Shown piece by piece: positions 8,041-17,530 of a DNA stretch of 64,000 bases. A program made the position numbers and the translations under genes. The notes below the pieces were generated by a model. It was given only the letters and a program-made list of their open reading frames with translations, had not been told where the DNA came from and searched no databases. The DNA is from an uncultured Gammaproteobacteria bacterium (GTDB taxonomy: Bacteria > Pseudomonadota > Gammaproteobacteria > Arenicellales > Poriferihabitantaceae): NCBI GenBank assembly GCA_937992195.1, contig CALKKV010000017.1:51476-115475 (forward strand). Reading direction: 5' to 3'. Each line of letters opens with the position of its first letter. The first letter of the stretch is position 1.

Positions 8041-8831
8041 CCCGGACTAAACACTTCATCAAGAGGGGTGCGTAATGCTTGCAGTGTCGCCCAATTACTT
8101 GGATCAAAAACCACAACCGCAAAACCCAGGTTTTGCTGATTCCAGTCTTTACCCACTGGAACCTTATGCTGCTTCTCATAACTACCGGACTTTAAGGTAT
8201 CTACCTTTTGCCAGTGCCTCACCACAAAATCATGGTGCAGCGTTCTGCCTCTATTTTCTCCGGCACCGATCTCCCGAACAATGTTACTTTCATAAACCAC
8301 AAGAAAAAGTGGTGCGTCTTCAACGGAGTTTAGAATCGACATATCAGCAACCAGCTGGTTGTCTTCTGACCGGACACCATAAGTAATCGTGACCGGGGCG
8401 AGCTTTTCATTCGCTGACACAATTGCGCTTACTACCGCGTTAGTGCCTCGCGATTCTTCACCGCTTACCAAAAACTCTGGTGTATAGATTGATCGCTGCC
8501 GATTTAGCAACGCAAGCACGCGCTGCCGATCGGTATATGCGGCATCGGAGTATGGATCAGGCCAACCAAGACGGTTCCAGTAGTCGACGTGAAATGCCAA
8601 AGGTACGGCATGAAAATCTTCACTTAGCGTTGTGCCAAGCTTTGCAATCCATTCGTCAGCAGGGGGACAACTGCTGCAACCTTCAGAAGTATATAGTTCT
8701 ACCACCGGGGTAATGGTTGGCCCACTTGTCACCGTGACTTCTCCCGAAAATGCGGGGGAGGCGCTTAACAGGAGCGCCGTAGCGGATAATGCGGAGAATG
8801 ACTTGTAACCGAACAGGCGTTTTTTACTCAT
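8037..8831 (-). CDS. DUF1223 exported thioredoxin-fold-like protein
   Basis: 264 residues. There is a signal peptide (LSATALLLSASPAFSGE, about residues 14-30). Then comes the DUF1223 hallmark VELYTSEGCSSCPPADEW near residues 45-62, where CSSC resembles a thioredoxin-type CxxC. The family is widespread in proteobacteria and has no settled function; a periplasmic redox role is plausible because of the CxxC and export. The domain extends through VPLAFHVDYWNRLGWPD, a conserved block. No partner gene is evident: msrB lies downstream in the same direction with 66 bases between stop and start regions, so a shared oxidative-stress theme is possible but not shown. Confidence 0.85.
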   Translation of the reverse strand: MSKKRLFGYKSFSALSATALLLSASPAFSGEVTVTSGPTITPVVELYTSEGCSSCPPADEWIAKLGTTLSEDFHAVPLAFHVDYWNRLGWPDPYSDAAYTDRQRVLALLNRQRSIYTPEFLVSGEESRGTNAVVSAIVSANEKLAPVTITYGVRSEDNQLVADMSILNSVEDAPLFLVVYESNIVREIGAGENRGRTLHHDFVVRHWQKVDTLKSGSYEKQHKVPVGKDWNQQNLGFAVVVFDPSNWATLQALRTPLDEVFSPG

Positions 8832-8897
8832 ATCAACAAGGTTTTAGGTATTCCGAGAGTTTTCGACTGCCCCTAGACAATACAGTTCAAAATCGGC

Positions 8898-9353
8898 CTA
8901 TTCGGCAAATAGCGAGGCAAATTCTCCATATCCTTCCTGCTCCAACTCTTCTTTAGGAATAAAGCGCATTGCAGCAGAATTCATACAATACCGCAGCCCT
9001 GTAGGAGCTGGTCCATCTTTGAACACGTGACCCAAATGAGAATCGGCTATCGCACTGCGCACTTCTGTCCGAGGAAGAACCAGCTTAAAATCTGTTTTTG
9101 TCTTGATGTACTGCGGGTCAACGGGCTGAGTAAAGCTCGGCCAGCCGGTACCTGAATCAAACTTATCCAATGAGCTAAAAAGAGGCTCACCGCTGACGAT
9201 ATCAACAAATAGCCCGGGCCGCTTTTCATCATTATAGGCATTGTCAAAAGGGTGCTCAGTTGCATCTTTCTGGGTTACCCTATATTGGACATTATTGAGC
9301 ATCTCTTGGATCGCGGCATCGTCAGGGCGCGAGTAACGGGTTGAATCGTTCAT
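8898..9353 (-). CDS. msrB: Peptide-methionine (R)-S-oxide reductase MsrB
   Basis: 151 residues, the normal size for stand-alone MsrB. It reduces the R form of methionine sulfoxide in proteins. Motifs are [27 protein letters not shown] and [14 protein letters not shown]; the Cys in RYCMNS is the catalytic one. The two CxxC pairs that bind structural zinc in many MsrB proteins are absent (the region reads [17 protein letters not shown]), so this is the zinc-free form. There is no signal peptide, hence it is cytosolic. It lies upstream of and co-directional with the exported DUF1223 gene. Confidence 0.95.
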   Translation of the reverse strand: MNDSTRYSRPDDAAIQEMLNNVQYRVTQKDATEHPFDNAYNDEKRPGLFVDIVSGEPLFSSLDKFDSGTGWPSFTQPVDPQYIKTKTDFKLVLPRTEVRSAIADSHLGHVFKDGPAPTGLRYCMNSAAMRFIPKEELEQEGYGEFASLFAE

Positions 9354-9445
9354 GATTTATAGCCGAATTAAGTTAAGTTTGTCCATATCTGAGCGTCGGC
9401 TTGAGCCAGTATCCCGAAGGATAACTTCCTACCAAAGATTCAGCT

Positions 9446-10156
9446 TCAGAATGTCGATAAATAGTCATGCAGCAAGCCTATATCATCTAAAACATGTTCA
9501 GTATGTGCAAGTAATTCAGAGCGGCCGTGGGCGCCGCTCGTAACGCCAACAGATAAGCCGGCACCGGCATTGAGCCCCATCATAATATCCCTGGGGCTAT
9601 CTCCCACCATCACAATCTTGTCATTCGAAATACCTGTTGCAGCGCTAAACGCATTTACCATGCCAGGATCCGGCTTCTCTCCGAAGCCACTGTCAGCGCC
9701 GCAGATAAAGTCGAACTGATCGGTTACTTCTAGCGCATCAGCCATGCTCCGCGCCCCCTTTTCAGAATCCATTGTTGCGATCCCAAGCACATAACCCGTC
9801 TGTTTCAGTTGAGCCATGCAAGGCAAAAGCGGCTCCACCGCCGGTACCAAGCCGTTCGCTCCGACAAGAAACGCCTCATTAATCTGCTCTACCGCTGCCG
9901 TATCCAGCGGTCGCTCCAGCAAACTGTTCCAGCTCGCCAAAATCTCCCTGCTACTGCCCGCTGCGAGCACGGACTCAGGCAACCACTTTCTCTCTTCAGG
10001 CAGATAGCCACCGTGTTCCAGTATTTTGATCGGGGTCAGTTTACCACCACTGTAATCGGCAATAATTTCAGCAGCTGTTTCGTAAGCGGCCAACCAAGTT
10101 CCGTTAAAATCGAGCAACGTGCCGTCTTTGTCGAATAAAATGCCGCTATAGTTCAC
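9446..10156 (-). CDS. HAD-superfamily phosphatase (phosphoglycolate phosphatase-like)
   Basis: About 236 residues starting at the GTG at 10156 (NYSGILFDKDGTLLDF follows). The longer reading upstream to 10588 runs in the wrong frame across the VOC gene and is rejected. HAD motif I is FDKDGTLLD, motif II is the T in GIATMDSEKG, and motif III/IV is GEKPDPGMV with VMVGDSPRDIMMG. The cap is helical, as in phosphoglycolate phosphatase and related enzymes that remove phosphate from small metabolites. The exact substrate is unknown. The GTG start overlaps the upstream VOC stop by 11 bases, so the two are translationally coupled. A second Gph homologue lies at 45.6-46.3 kb. Confidence 0.82.
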   Translation of the reverse strand: MNYSGILFDKDGTLLDFNGTWLAAYETAAEIIADYSGGKLTPIKILEHGGYLPEERKWLPESVLAAGSSREILASWNSLLERPLDTAAVEQINEAFLVGANGLVPAVEPLLPCMAQLKQTGYVLGIATMDSEKGARSMADALEVTDQFDFICGADSGFGEKPDPGMVNAFSAATGISNDKIVMVGDSPRDIMMGLNAGAGLSVGVTSGAHGRSELLAHTEHVLDDIGLLHDYLSTF

Positions 10157-10631
10157 TTTTTTCAACCTCGACCAGGGCCCGCGATGGCACCCAACAATAG
10201 CCGTCCGGATCGAGAATAAAGCACTCCCTAAGACCGTGGGGCTTATCCGTCGTATTCTGCAGAACCATATAACCATTTGCCTTGGCCTGTTCCTCAGCAA
10301 TATCCGGATCAATGTCATAAAGGCGCAGCTCCGCACCGCCACCTCGCGCTCCGCTTTCAGGTAGCAAAGAGGGCAGGGGGTTTGAACTGTAGGTATGATC
10401 TGCGTGGAGCTGCACCAGAAAATGTGCTGGCGGCTCTCCAGCATTAGGCAGCTCGGGTAGCCGCATAATTGCATAGTCAGCCGACTGGCGAACTGCCTGA
10501 AAGCCAAAAACCAATTCAAGAAAGACAATAGTTTGCGCGGTATCCTTGACCAGCAGATTAACACCAAAGCCTCGAAGAGAACGCCCAAAATCCTCGGCAG
10601 ACACTTCTTGATAGTTTATTTTTTCCGACAT
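10146..10631 (-). CDS. VOC-family (glyoxalase/bleomycin resistance fold) protein
   Basis: 161 residues. The betaalpha-beta-beta-beta pattern of the vicinal oxygen chelate fold is visible: GVNLLVKDTAQTIVFLELVF at the start, VLQNTTDKPHGLRECFILDPDG near the end with the FxDPDG motif. The family includes glyoxalases, ring-cleaving dioxygenases and antibiotic-binding proteins. Which activity applies here cannot be read. It is cytoplasmic. It overlaps the HAD phosphatase gene by 11 bases, so the two may act together. Confidence 0.8.
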   Translation of the reverse strand: MSEKINYQEVSAEDFGRSLRGFGVNLLVKDTAQTIVFLELVFGFQAVRQSADYAIMRLPELPNAGEPPAHFLVQLHADHTYSSNPLPSLLPESGARGGGAELRLYDIDPDIAEEQAKANGYMVLQNTTDKPHGLRECFILDPDGYCWVPSRALVEVEKSEL

Positions 10632-11023
10632 AGTTTTAACTCGCGTTTCGCCGTTTAGCGGCCATTAATTACCATTTGTTCTAATTTCCGGAGAGGTACA
10701 ACAAGCTCTTCATACTATTTAAGCTGTTTTCGCTACAAGTTCTTATTACTTATGCGTTAATTGTATTAGAATGCGCGTGTTTTAACGGGTTGCCAAATGT
10801 GGTTCGTTACCAAGAATCATCGATCCAGCCCGCCCAAGATCAATCTTCAAAATTGACCTGACAATTCGAAGAGTTGTGCAGTGTAAAGTAAAGGTAAATC
10901 AGTGTGACTCTATTTTTGCCAACTGGCTCTAACATCAGCCACTACTTTCTACATACGATACTGCCGCCTTTCCCTAAACAACCAGATACTAAGCGAGAAC
11001 AGTAGGAAGGAGTAGAGGCGACC
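10632..11023. other. Gene-free divergent intergenic region (392 bp)
   Basis: It lies between the divergent VOC-HAD pair and the dynamin-like gene. No convincing ORF on either strand and no tRNA-like fold were seen. It must hold promoters for both sides. A TTGACC at about 10854 is a possible -35, but no well-spaced -10 follows, so none is called. GGAAGGAG lies just upstream of the GTG at 11024 and acts as its ribosome binding site with a long spacer. Confidence 0.6.
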
Positions 11024-13009
11024 GTGAACTATTTTGAAGAACAGCTTAATGCCGATCAAAGCCTGTCAGAGCTGGGACAGTTGATTGACAGCATCTATGG
11101 TTGGATGGATAAAAATGGTTATCATAGCCAGCGGACAATAGAGCGCTTTGAACAAGTCAAAGCTAGTCTCACCGACCATCGCCGCAATGTCTTGTTTCTC
11201 GCTGAGTTTTCTCGCGGTAAAACAGAGCTCATCAATGCCACCATATTTGGTGATACCGGCCTGAGATATCTTCCATCATCCCCCGGCAGAACCACGCGTT
11301 GCACAACAATACTGCAGTATAACGATGGCGAGCTGCCATCGATTCGCCTGCTTCCTACAGTAGCGAGCAAGAATATCCAAAAGCGTCCTATCTCTATGCT
11401 GATTGAAGACGATTCAGTTTGGGAACAAACTATGTTTTCGCTCCATGACAAAACTGGCGTAAGGGATGCGTTTAAACAGATCGCGGAATCTGAAAGCGTC
11501 TCGGTAGAAGAGGCGAAGTCTCTTGGGTTTTTAGAAGACGAAAGCGAAGATGGTTTAGATGATATTGGTATCGTCAATGGCATGGTACCCATTCCGAAGT
11601 GGCGCCACGCGTTGATTAACTATCCGCATTCGTTGTTAAAACAAGGTTTGCGAATCATCGATACACCAGGTTTAAATGCACTCGGCGTTGAACCAGAGCT
11701 GACTCTGCAGGCGCTGGATTCAGCCCACGCTATTGTATTTGTTCTATCGGCGGATACCGGTATCACACGTTCAGAATTAACGCTTTGGCGTAACCATGTC
11801 CGTGATGGCAAAACAGACCACGTTATTGTGGTGCTAAACAAAATCGATCTTCTTTGGGACGATCTTAAAACCCAGGCTGAAATTGAAAAAGATATCAAAA
11901 AACAGGTAAGGGAAGTTGCGCGGATACTCAAGCTTCCGGTTGAACAAATTTTTCCAGTCGCTGCCCAAAAGGCGATGGTTGGTCGCGCTAAATCTGACCA
12001 TAAACTGGTAAAAGCCAGCTGTATTCAACGTTACGAACAAGCGCTTGCAGACACCATCAACTACACCAATCAACGACACATTGTTGAACACGCCATCAAA
12101 GAACTGTCACCAACACTTAGTGCAATTCGAAACGTAGTCAAGCGGCGAATACGGGATACCGAATCGCATTTGGAAGAACTGTCTTCGCTACATGACAATC
12201 AGGTTGGCGTCGCCAAGAACAGCCTCGAAAAAGTGCAGCGCGATGTAAAACAACACAACCAGGCTCGAGAACAAATTGTCGACCTAAAAAAAGACTTGCG
12301 CGAAGGTTATACCCAGTTTGTGCGCAGACTGGACCTATTATTCCTTGACAGAATGATTGCCTCTTATCGTTATGAGATAAGCAACCAGCTAACAACCCCA
12401 GGCCTGCAGCGTGAAATGAATGATTTTCACGCGGTTGCGGTTGATCGCTTTCAAATGGCGATGTCGTACGTTATTAAACTCGAAAAGAAAATTATCAAAA
12501 CTTTTCAGCGAGTGGAAAAAATACTTGGTGTCACTGGTTTGAATCCGCGCAAAATTGAACCTCAGCTATACATAGACTCGCTCAAGAAATTTCAATCCAG
12601 CCATCGACAGCATAGCCAGGGTTTCGGCATGGTGCTAACCGAGCAACATATTCTGCGTGATCGCTATCACGGAGAAGTGATGGTTAAAGTGCGCAAACTC
12701 TACAAGCATACCCGTGACGATGTAGATCGCTGGTGCCGAACGGTATTGGTACCCCTCGAACTCGAGCTCAAAGAGCGCGCGACTGAAATCAAACAACGCC
12801 ATCAACGACTTGAGCGTGTTTACAACAAAGACACCGAGGTAATGGATGAGATCAGCGACATGAAGAAGCGCGCAACGCACTTGCAGCAGCGTCTCACTAC
12901 CATGGACCATTTCGTCAATCGCCTAACCGAGTGCGGTGAACGCAGCAACAAGATGCCCGGCAATGTTGTTACTTTGCATACCGCTGCCGCTTCTAAATCT
13001 GCCGGATAA
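11024..13009 (+). CDS. Bacterial dynamin-like GTPase
   Basis: 661 residues with a GTG start. GTPase motifs are in order: G1 FLAEFSRGKTELINA (about residues 58-72), G2 PGRTTRCTT, G3 LRIIDTPGLNALG, and G4 VVLNKIDLLWDD. The remaining 400 residues are mostly helical with coiled-coil character, for example VKNSLEKVQRDVKQ-like and KERATEIKQRHQRLERV stretches. This matches bacterial dynamin-like proteins, which bind membranes and polymerise. The G1 loop has EFSRGKT instead of the usual GxxxxGKS/T glycine at its first position, as in several dynamin-family members. No hydrophobic paddle segment is obvious. Role is unknown; membrane remodelling is inferred. Confidence 0.82.
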   Translation: MNYFEEQLNADQSLSELGQLIDSIYGWMDKNGYHSQRTIERFEQVKASLTDHRRNVLFLAEFSRGKTELINATIFGDTGLRYLPSSPGRTTRCTTILQYNDGELPSIRLLPTVASKNIQKRPISMLIEDDSVWEQTMFSLHDKTGVRDAFKQIAESESVSVEEAKSLGFLEDESEDGLDDIGIVNGMVPIPKWRHALINYPHSLLKQGLRIIDTPGLNALGVEPELTLQALDSAHAIVFVLSADTGITRSELTLWRNHVRDGKTDHVIVVLNKIDLLWDDLKTQAEIEKDIKKQVREVARILKLPVEQIFPVAAQKAMVGRAKSDHKLVKASCIQRYEQALADTINYTNQRHIVEHAIKELSPTLSAIRNVVKRRIRDTESHLEELSSLHDNQVGVAKNSLEKVQRDVKQHNQAREQIVDLKKDLREGYTQFVRRLDLLFLDRMIASYRYEISNQLTTPGLQREMNDFHAVAVDRFQMAMSYVIKLEKKIIKTFQRVEKILGVTGLNPRKIEPQLYIDSLKKFQSSHRQHSQGFGMVLTEQHILRDRYHGEVMVKVRKLYKHTRDDVDRWCRTVLVPLELELKERATEIKQRHQRLERVYNKDTEVMDEISDMKKRATHLQQRLTTMDHFVNRLTECGERSNKMPGNVVTLHTAAASKSAG

Positions 13010-13012
13010 AAT

Positions 13013-14305
13013 TTAAACCTGGTTTCGAAAGATATCGTCCTGCGCTTTGGCTTGCTTGATCGCGGTTAGCCGCGCGTGCCGAATTTGTTCTCCAATAGCT
13101 TTACCCTTTAGTCCTTGCTGCCCCGCCTCAGACACAATTTGTTTCGTATCAACGGCACAGGCCGCAGCAAATAGTGATTTAAACATCGCAGCTTGGTGAT
13201 AGTCTGCTTCTTCCAGGCCCAGTCGCCCTCTTTTGTCAGCAAAGCACGCGGTAGTAAAGTCATCTACCCTGTCTGCCTGCCTAAAACCATCCAGCTTTTC
13301 TATCATTTTTAGAACCGTGCTTGCTCTCAACTCTGCAATACGATGTAGATGCAGGTGGAACTCGCAAACCAGAAGCGCGATCGCGCGATACTCCTTTGGC
13401 ACACGAAAGCGTTCACATACCCCTTCCACCAATGGAATTCCTGATTTTTCATGCCCGGGGTGAGAGGGTAATTTATCTATCGGGGTAATGCCTTTGCCAA
13501 GGTCATGGGTTAGAACAGCAAATACAACCTCCGGTTTTGCTTTTAATCGCACGGCGGCTTTCAGCGCCATGATGATGTGCACCCCGGTATCAATTTCTGG
13601 GTGATACTCGGGACTTTGCGGCACGCCAAACAGCTTCTCTACTTCCGGTAGAAGCTCGGCAAGTGCTCCACTCTCTCTCAAAACTTCGATAAAGCGATAA
13701 AAACCAGGGAGCTTCAAAGACTTTTCTAGCTCTTGCCAAACGCGCTCAGCAACCAGCGCTTTCACTTCTCCAGCGGAAACCATTTCCTGCATTAATGTAA
13801 TTGTGTCCGGTGCAACCGTAAACCCTTTATCTTCGAATCGCGCGGCAAAACGTGCGATGCGCAATATGCGAACCGGGTCTTCCGCAAAAGCTTCAGAAAC
13901 GTGCCGCAATAAACCTTTCTCTAAATCCAGTTGCCCTCCCCATGGGTCAATCAGATTCTCTTCACTATCTAGTGCCATAGCATTAATAGTCAGATCTCTT
14001 CTTGACAGGTCTTGTTCCAATGTAACGCTTGGATCGCTTACCAACTCAAATCCGTGATATCCGGGGCTTACCTTTCTCTCAGTTCTGGCAAGGGCATACT
14101 CTTCCGATGTATCGGGGTGCAAGAAAACCGGAAAGTCTTTACCCACCTGCCGAAAACCACGCTGCAGCATTTCTTCTTGAGTAGTTCCGGTAATCACCCA
14201 GTCGCGATCACCCTGCTGTAGACCTAACAGTTGATCGCGAACAGCGCCACCGACTAGATAAACTTCTAATCCTTTTGTATAGCGATCACTATCTTTTTGT
14301 GACAT
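13013..14305 (-). CDS. cca: CCA tRNA nucleotidyltransferase (multifunctional type)
   Basis: 430 residues. It adds or repairs the 3' CCA end of tRNAs without a template. Family blocks are YLVGGAVRDQLLGL (head), GDRDWVITGTT with the catalytic Asp pair, EYALARTERKVSPGYHGF, and RDLTINAMA. A C-terminal HD domain (AVLTHDLGKGITP) marks the gammaproteobacterial form with phosphatase and phosphodiesterase activity. Length is close to E. coli Cca (412). It is convergent with the dynamin-like gene, with three bases between stops. The ATG at 14305 is placed 16 residues before YLVGG, so a few N-terminal residues may be extra. Confidence 0.95.
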   Translation of the reverse strand: MSQKDSDRYTKGLEVYLVGGAVRDQLLGLQQGDRDWVITGTTQEEMLQRGFRQVGKDFPVFLHPDTSEEYALARTERKVSPGYHGFELVSDPSVTLEQDLSRRDLTINAMALDSEENLIDPWGGQLDLEKGLLRHVSEAFAEDPVRILRIARFAARFEDKGFTVAPDTITLMQEMVSAGEVKALVAERVWQELEKSLKLPGFYRFIEVLRESGALAELLPEVEKLFGVPQSPEYHPEIDTGVHIIMALKAAVRLKAKPEVVFAVLTHDLGKGITPIDKLPSHPGHEKSGIPLVEGVCERFRVPKEYRAIALLVCEFHLHLHRIAELRASTVLKMIEKLDGFRQADRVDDFTTACFADKRGRLGLEEADYHQAAMFKSLFAAACAVDTKQIVSEAGQQGLKGKAIGEQIRHARLTAIKQAKAQDDIFRNQV

Positions 14306-14368
14306 TTGATTTGTGTAAGTTAAGGTATGATGCGAGCAAAGTAATCACAAAAGTACCCAAAAGTTCTC

Positions 14369-15400
14369 TTGTCTAAATACCGTATTATATTCTCTCTGCT
14401 ATGTATATTGGCTGTAAGCGGATGTAGTCAAACCGGATACTATTTTCAGGCCGCTAGCGGCCAACTTTCTCTACTGAGCAAACGTACTCCGGTGCCAAAA
14501 CTGTTGGCAGACCCTGCGACCCCGGACGAGCTTAAGCAAAAGCTCCAAAAAGCTAACCAGATGCGCTTGTTCGCTATTGAAGCTTTAAACCTCGGAGACA
14601 ATCCTGGTTTCACTAGCTATGCTGACGTTGGTCGAGATTATGTCACCTGGAATGTAGTTGCCGCCCCGGCTTATTCATTGCAACCGGAGACCTGGTGTTT
14701 TCCCATTGCCGGCTGTGTTTCTTATAAAGGATATTTCGCTAAAGAAGACGCAGAGGAGTTTGAAAAAACCCTGCTTGCTGAAGGCAAGGATACGCTGCTT
14801 TACGGTGTTTCTGCCTACTCAACTTTGGGCTGGTTTGCTGACCCGCTATTGAATACCTTTATTCATTACTCTGACAATAATCTGGCAGCGTTGATCTTTC
14901 ATGAATTCGCGCACCAGCTTTTATACGTTAAAGATGATTCTGATTTCAATGAAGCGTTTGCTACTGCGGTTGAAGAAATATTACTGGAGCGCTGGTTAAA
15001 ACAACAGGGAGATGCCGAAGCATATGCGGCTTTATTAGAACAAAACGCCAGACAGAACCGGGTGACTGAACTTGTTTTACAATACCGGGAAAAGCTTCGC
15101 GTCGCGTATGCTGGAGAAAATGCGGTGACTGAAAAGCCGCGACTGTTCAAAGAAATGGCTGAAGAATATCAAGCGTTAAAATCAGACGGCCAGGGAACGC
15201 GTTTCTACGATTGGTGGTTTTCACGGCCATTGGATAACGCCGATCTGTTAACGATATCTACCTATCACCAGCTTGTTCCTGATTTTCTCAGGCTCTTTGA
15301 GCAGCACGATCGAGATTTAACTGCCTTTATCGCGGCAATGAAGTCGCTAGAAAAAAAGGCAAGAGACAAGCGTCGACAAGTATTGACGGAATCTAGCTAA
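14369..15400 (+). CDS. Putative lipoprotein aminopeptidase (PF10023 / COG4324)
   Basis: 343 residues from a TTG at 14369. A lipoprotein signal ([15 protein letters not shown], lipobox VSGC at about residues 16-19) predicts membrane anchoring. The family signature is the zinc-peptidase-like helix [12 protein letters not shown] followed by [14 protein letters not shown], in which HExxH and a downstream Glu are the probable metal ligands. The conserved block [17 protein letters not shown] precedes it. COG4324 calls these predicted aminopeptidases; activity is not well established. The TTG start is required because the signal peptide begins within three residues of it. It is divergent from cca, with 63 bases between. 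Confidence 0.85.
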   Translation: MSKYRIIFSLLCILAVSGCSQTGYYFQAASGQLSLLSKRTPVPKLLADPATPDELKQKLQKANQMRLFAIEALNLGDNPGFTSYADVGRDYVTWNVVAAPAYSLQPETWCFPIAGCVSYKGYFAKEDAEEFEKTLLAEGKDTLLYGVSAYSTLGWFADPLLNTFIHYSDNNLAALIFHEFAHQLLYVKDDSDFNEAFATAVEEILLERWLKQQGDAEAYAALLEQNARQNRVTELVLQYREKLRVAYAGENAVTEKPRLFKEMAEEYQALKSDGQGTRFYDWWFSRPLDNADLLTISTYHQLVPDFLRLFEQHDRDLTAFIAAMKSLEKKARDKRRQVLTESS

Positions 15401-16332
15401 TCGCGGTTTTTGGATTTATTCGGCTGCTTGCCAATATGCACCTCTCCCCTTCCATCCGCCAATTCTATTTGTTTTTGACGCTCGGCAAAACGCTCTTTGT
15501 CTTCCGCGGAAACCTTGTCATAACAGTGCGGACAGCTCACACCCTTTACATAGTGCTGGCTAATCATGTCCTGCTCCGAAATAGGTAATCGACAAGCGTG
15601 ACACTGATCGTAACTGCCAGGGGACAGGTTGTGGTCCACGGTAACGCGATCGTCAAATACAAAGCATTCGCCCTGCCAACGGTTTTCTTCGGCGCGGACT
15701 TTCTCCAGGTATTTCAAAATGCCACCTTTGAGATGAAAGACTTTTTCAAAGCCCATCTCTTTGAGCAGGGCAGTGGATTTTTCACACCGTATACCGCCAG
15801 TACAGAACATCGCCACTTTTTTGTCTCGCGCGGGATCCAAATGGTTTTTTGCGAATTCTGGAAACTCTCTGAATGATTCAGTTTTTGGGTTAATCGCGTT
15901 TTTGAAGGACCCTACCTGACACTCATAGTCATTGCGCGTATCTACGAGTACAACATCAGGATCATCAATCAGCGCATTCCAATTCTCAGGGTCGACATAG
16001 GTTCCAACAACTTGATTGGGGTCGATTCCTTCCACTCCCATTGTCACGATTTCTTTCTTGAGCTTTACTTTGCTGCGTTTAAACGGCGCTTTGTCACTAT
16101 ACGATTCTTTGCTTTCGATTTCATTCAGTCCGGTTTGCGATGACAACCATTGAACCACCGAATCAATGGCCTCTCTACTTCCCGCTATGGTGCCATTGAT
16201 TCCTTCACTGGCGAGCAATAGCGTGCCTCGCACCTCCAGTTCTTGCATCATCGCTAACAACGGCGCCTGCAGCGACTTAAACTGTGGCAGTCGCGTAAAT
16301 TTATAGAGGGCGCAAACGACAAACTTGGACAT
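15397..16332 (-). CDS. trhO: tRNA uridine(34) hydroxylase TrhO (rhodanese-domain protein, YceA family)
   Basis: 311 residues. TrhO makes 5-hydroxyuridine at tRNA position 34, the oxygen-dependent route to cmo5U/mcmo5U. The N-terminal acylphosphatase-like part shows [14 protein letters not shown]. The rhodanese part has [16 protein letters not shown] and the catalytic-loop Cys in [18 protein letters not shown]-terminal Cys-rich tail ([19 protein letters not shown]) probably binds zinc and is typical of this family. Length is slightly below E. coli TrhO (350). The gene ends four bases inside the stop of the upstream convergent aminopeptidase. Confidence 0.93.
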   Translation of the reverse strand: MSKFVVCALYKFTRLPQFKSLQAPLLAMMQELEVRGTLLLASEGINGTIAGSREAIDSVVQWLSSQTGLNEIESKESYSDKAPFKRSKVKLKKEIVTMGVEGIDPNQVVGTYVDPENWNALIDDPDVVLVDTRNDYECQVGSFKNAINPKTESFREFPEFAKNHLDPARDKKVAMFCTGGIRCEKSTALLKEMGFEKVFHLKGGILKYLEKVRAEENRWQGECFVFDDRVTVDHNLSPGSYDQCHACRLPISEQDMISQHYVKGVSCPHCYDKVSAEDKERFAERQKQIELADGRGEVHIGKQPNKSKNRD

Positions 16333-16425
16333 GAAAACGAGAAGACAGGATCGAAGTCTTGATTATATGGCAGCAGCACATCTAGCCAAACTTTTTGTGA
16401 TTTTAAGCTGTTGTTTTAGCCTGGA

Positions 16426-17319
16426 TTAGGTACCGCGCCGCGTTATTGCGATACCGCACTTGATTGCTCCAAGGGCCGCCATTGTGGCAAAGCCAACTGC
16501 CTCGGATAAAAATAGCCAGCTCCATATTACGCCAAACAGCGGCACCAGATATCCGATTTGAGACATAAATACCGCGCCATTATTGGCGATGATTTGCAGG
16601 CGGATCACATAGGCAATCGCCGTGCCAAGCACCCCCAAGGCAACCAACGCCAGTATGGCTATCAGCTCGGGATCCGATTTGACTGGGCTCTCAAAAAAGA
16701 AGGCGAGTAAAAGCATGTAAACACTGGTGCATGCAAGAATGCTTGCAGAGGCGGGCAACGCAGGGATATGAGAGATACGCCTGCTTAAAACGGAAGAGCT
16801 TGCATAACTCAATGCCGCGAGAATCATCGCAGCCTGTCCTTTTAAACTGCCTGATTCGGAAACCAGCAAATCATGCGCAACAAGAAGAAAGACACCGCAA
16901 AAGCCTATCGCCACACCCACTACGCGACTGGTGTTGAAACGCTCATCTTTGGAAGCAAAATGAGAGAGTATTAGTGCAAAAAACGTTCCCGACGCCATTA
17001 ATATTGCGGCCTCAGCACTCGAGATATATTGCATACCCCAGCTAATCAGAAAAAAAGGCAGGCCGCTATTTAAAGAACCAATCAAAATCATTTTGCGCCA
17101 ATCAGCCAGAGAATATTTGAGTCCATAACCGGCTGCAAAACAAATCAAAAGCAAGACAGCCGCGGCCAAAGAAATTCGCCCCGCGGCTACAGTAATTGGG
17201 CCAAAGCTTTTTAACGCCAGCGCAATAAATATAAACGACGCCCCCCAAATGGCGCCGACAAAAATAAGTTTGGCAATGTCGAGCCGTGTCGCCCGACGAA
17301 TGGTGGTGGAGTGAGTCAT
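16426..17319 (-). CDS. EamA/DMT-family transporter
   Basis: 297 residues with ten predicted membrane helices in two EamA repeats. The first begins LIFVGAIWGASFIFIALAL; the second starts around QAAMILAALSYASSSVLS. Members of the drug/metabolite transporter superfamily export amino acids, metabolites or drugs across the inner membrane; the substrate cannot be inferred. Length is normal for the ten-helix form. It is preceded by a gap of 211 bp to the divergent PhyH gene. No regulator is adjacent. Confidence 0.9.
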   Translation of the reverse strand: MTHSTTIRRATRLDIAKLIFVGAIWGASFIFIALALKSFGPITVAAGRISLAAAVLLLICFAAGYGLKYSLADWRKMILIGSLNSGLPFFLISWGMQYISSAEAAILMASGTFFALILSHFASKDERFNTSRVVGVAIGFCGVFLLVAHDLLVSESGSLKGQAAMILAALSYASSSVLSRRISHIPALPASASILACTSVYMLLLAFFFESPVKSDPELIAILALVALGVLGTAIAYVIRLQIIANNGAVFMSQIGYLVPLFGVIWSWLFLSEAVGFATMAALGAIKCGIAITRRGT

Positions 17320-17530
17320 AAAGCTTGGTCGTGAGGTGCGCTGTTTAAAGTTTTTTGCTCTTAGTTGATATCGTTTAAACCGCGTCTCTTTATTCTGCTT
17401 CTCAAGCGACCTGGAACAACTGTTTATATCTGGAGATTCACTGTCTGTTCAAACGAGACTATCGGTATACTATAGATCCCAGGTTTAAGAAACCGTCAGT
17501 CTCAATCATTTAATTCGGCAAGCATGCTTT

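Noticed and set aside
10157..10588. N-terminal extension of the HAD gene to 10588
   Set aside because: That reading crosses the VOC gene in a different frame and has no HAD features; the GTG at 10156 is right before the DxD motif.
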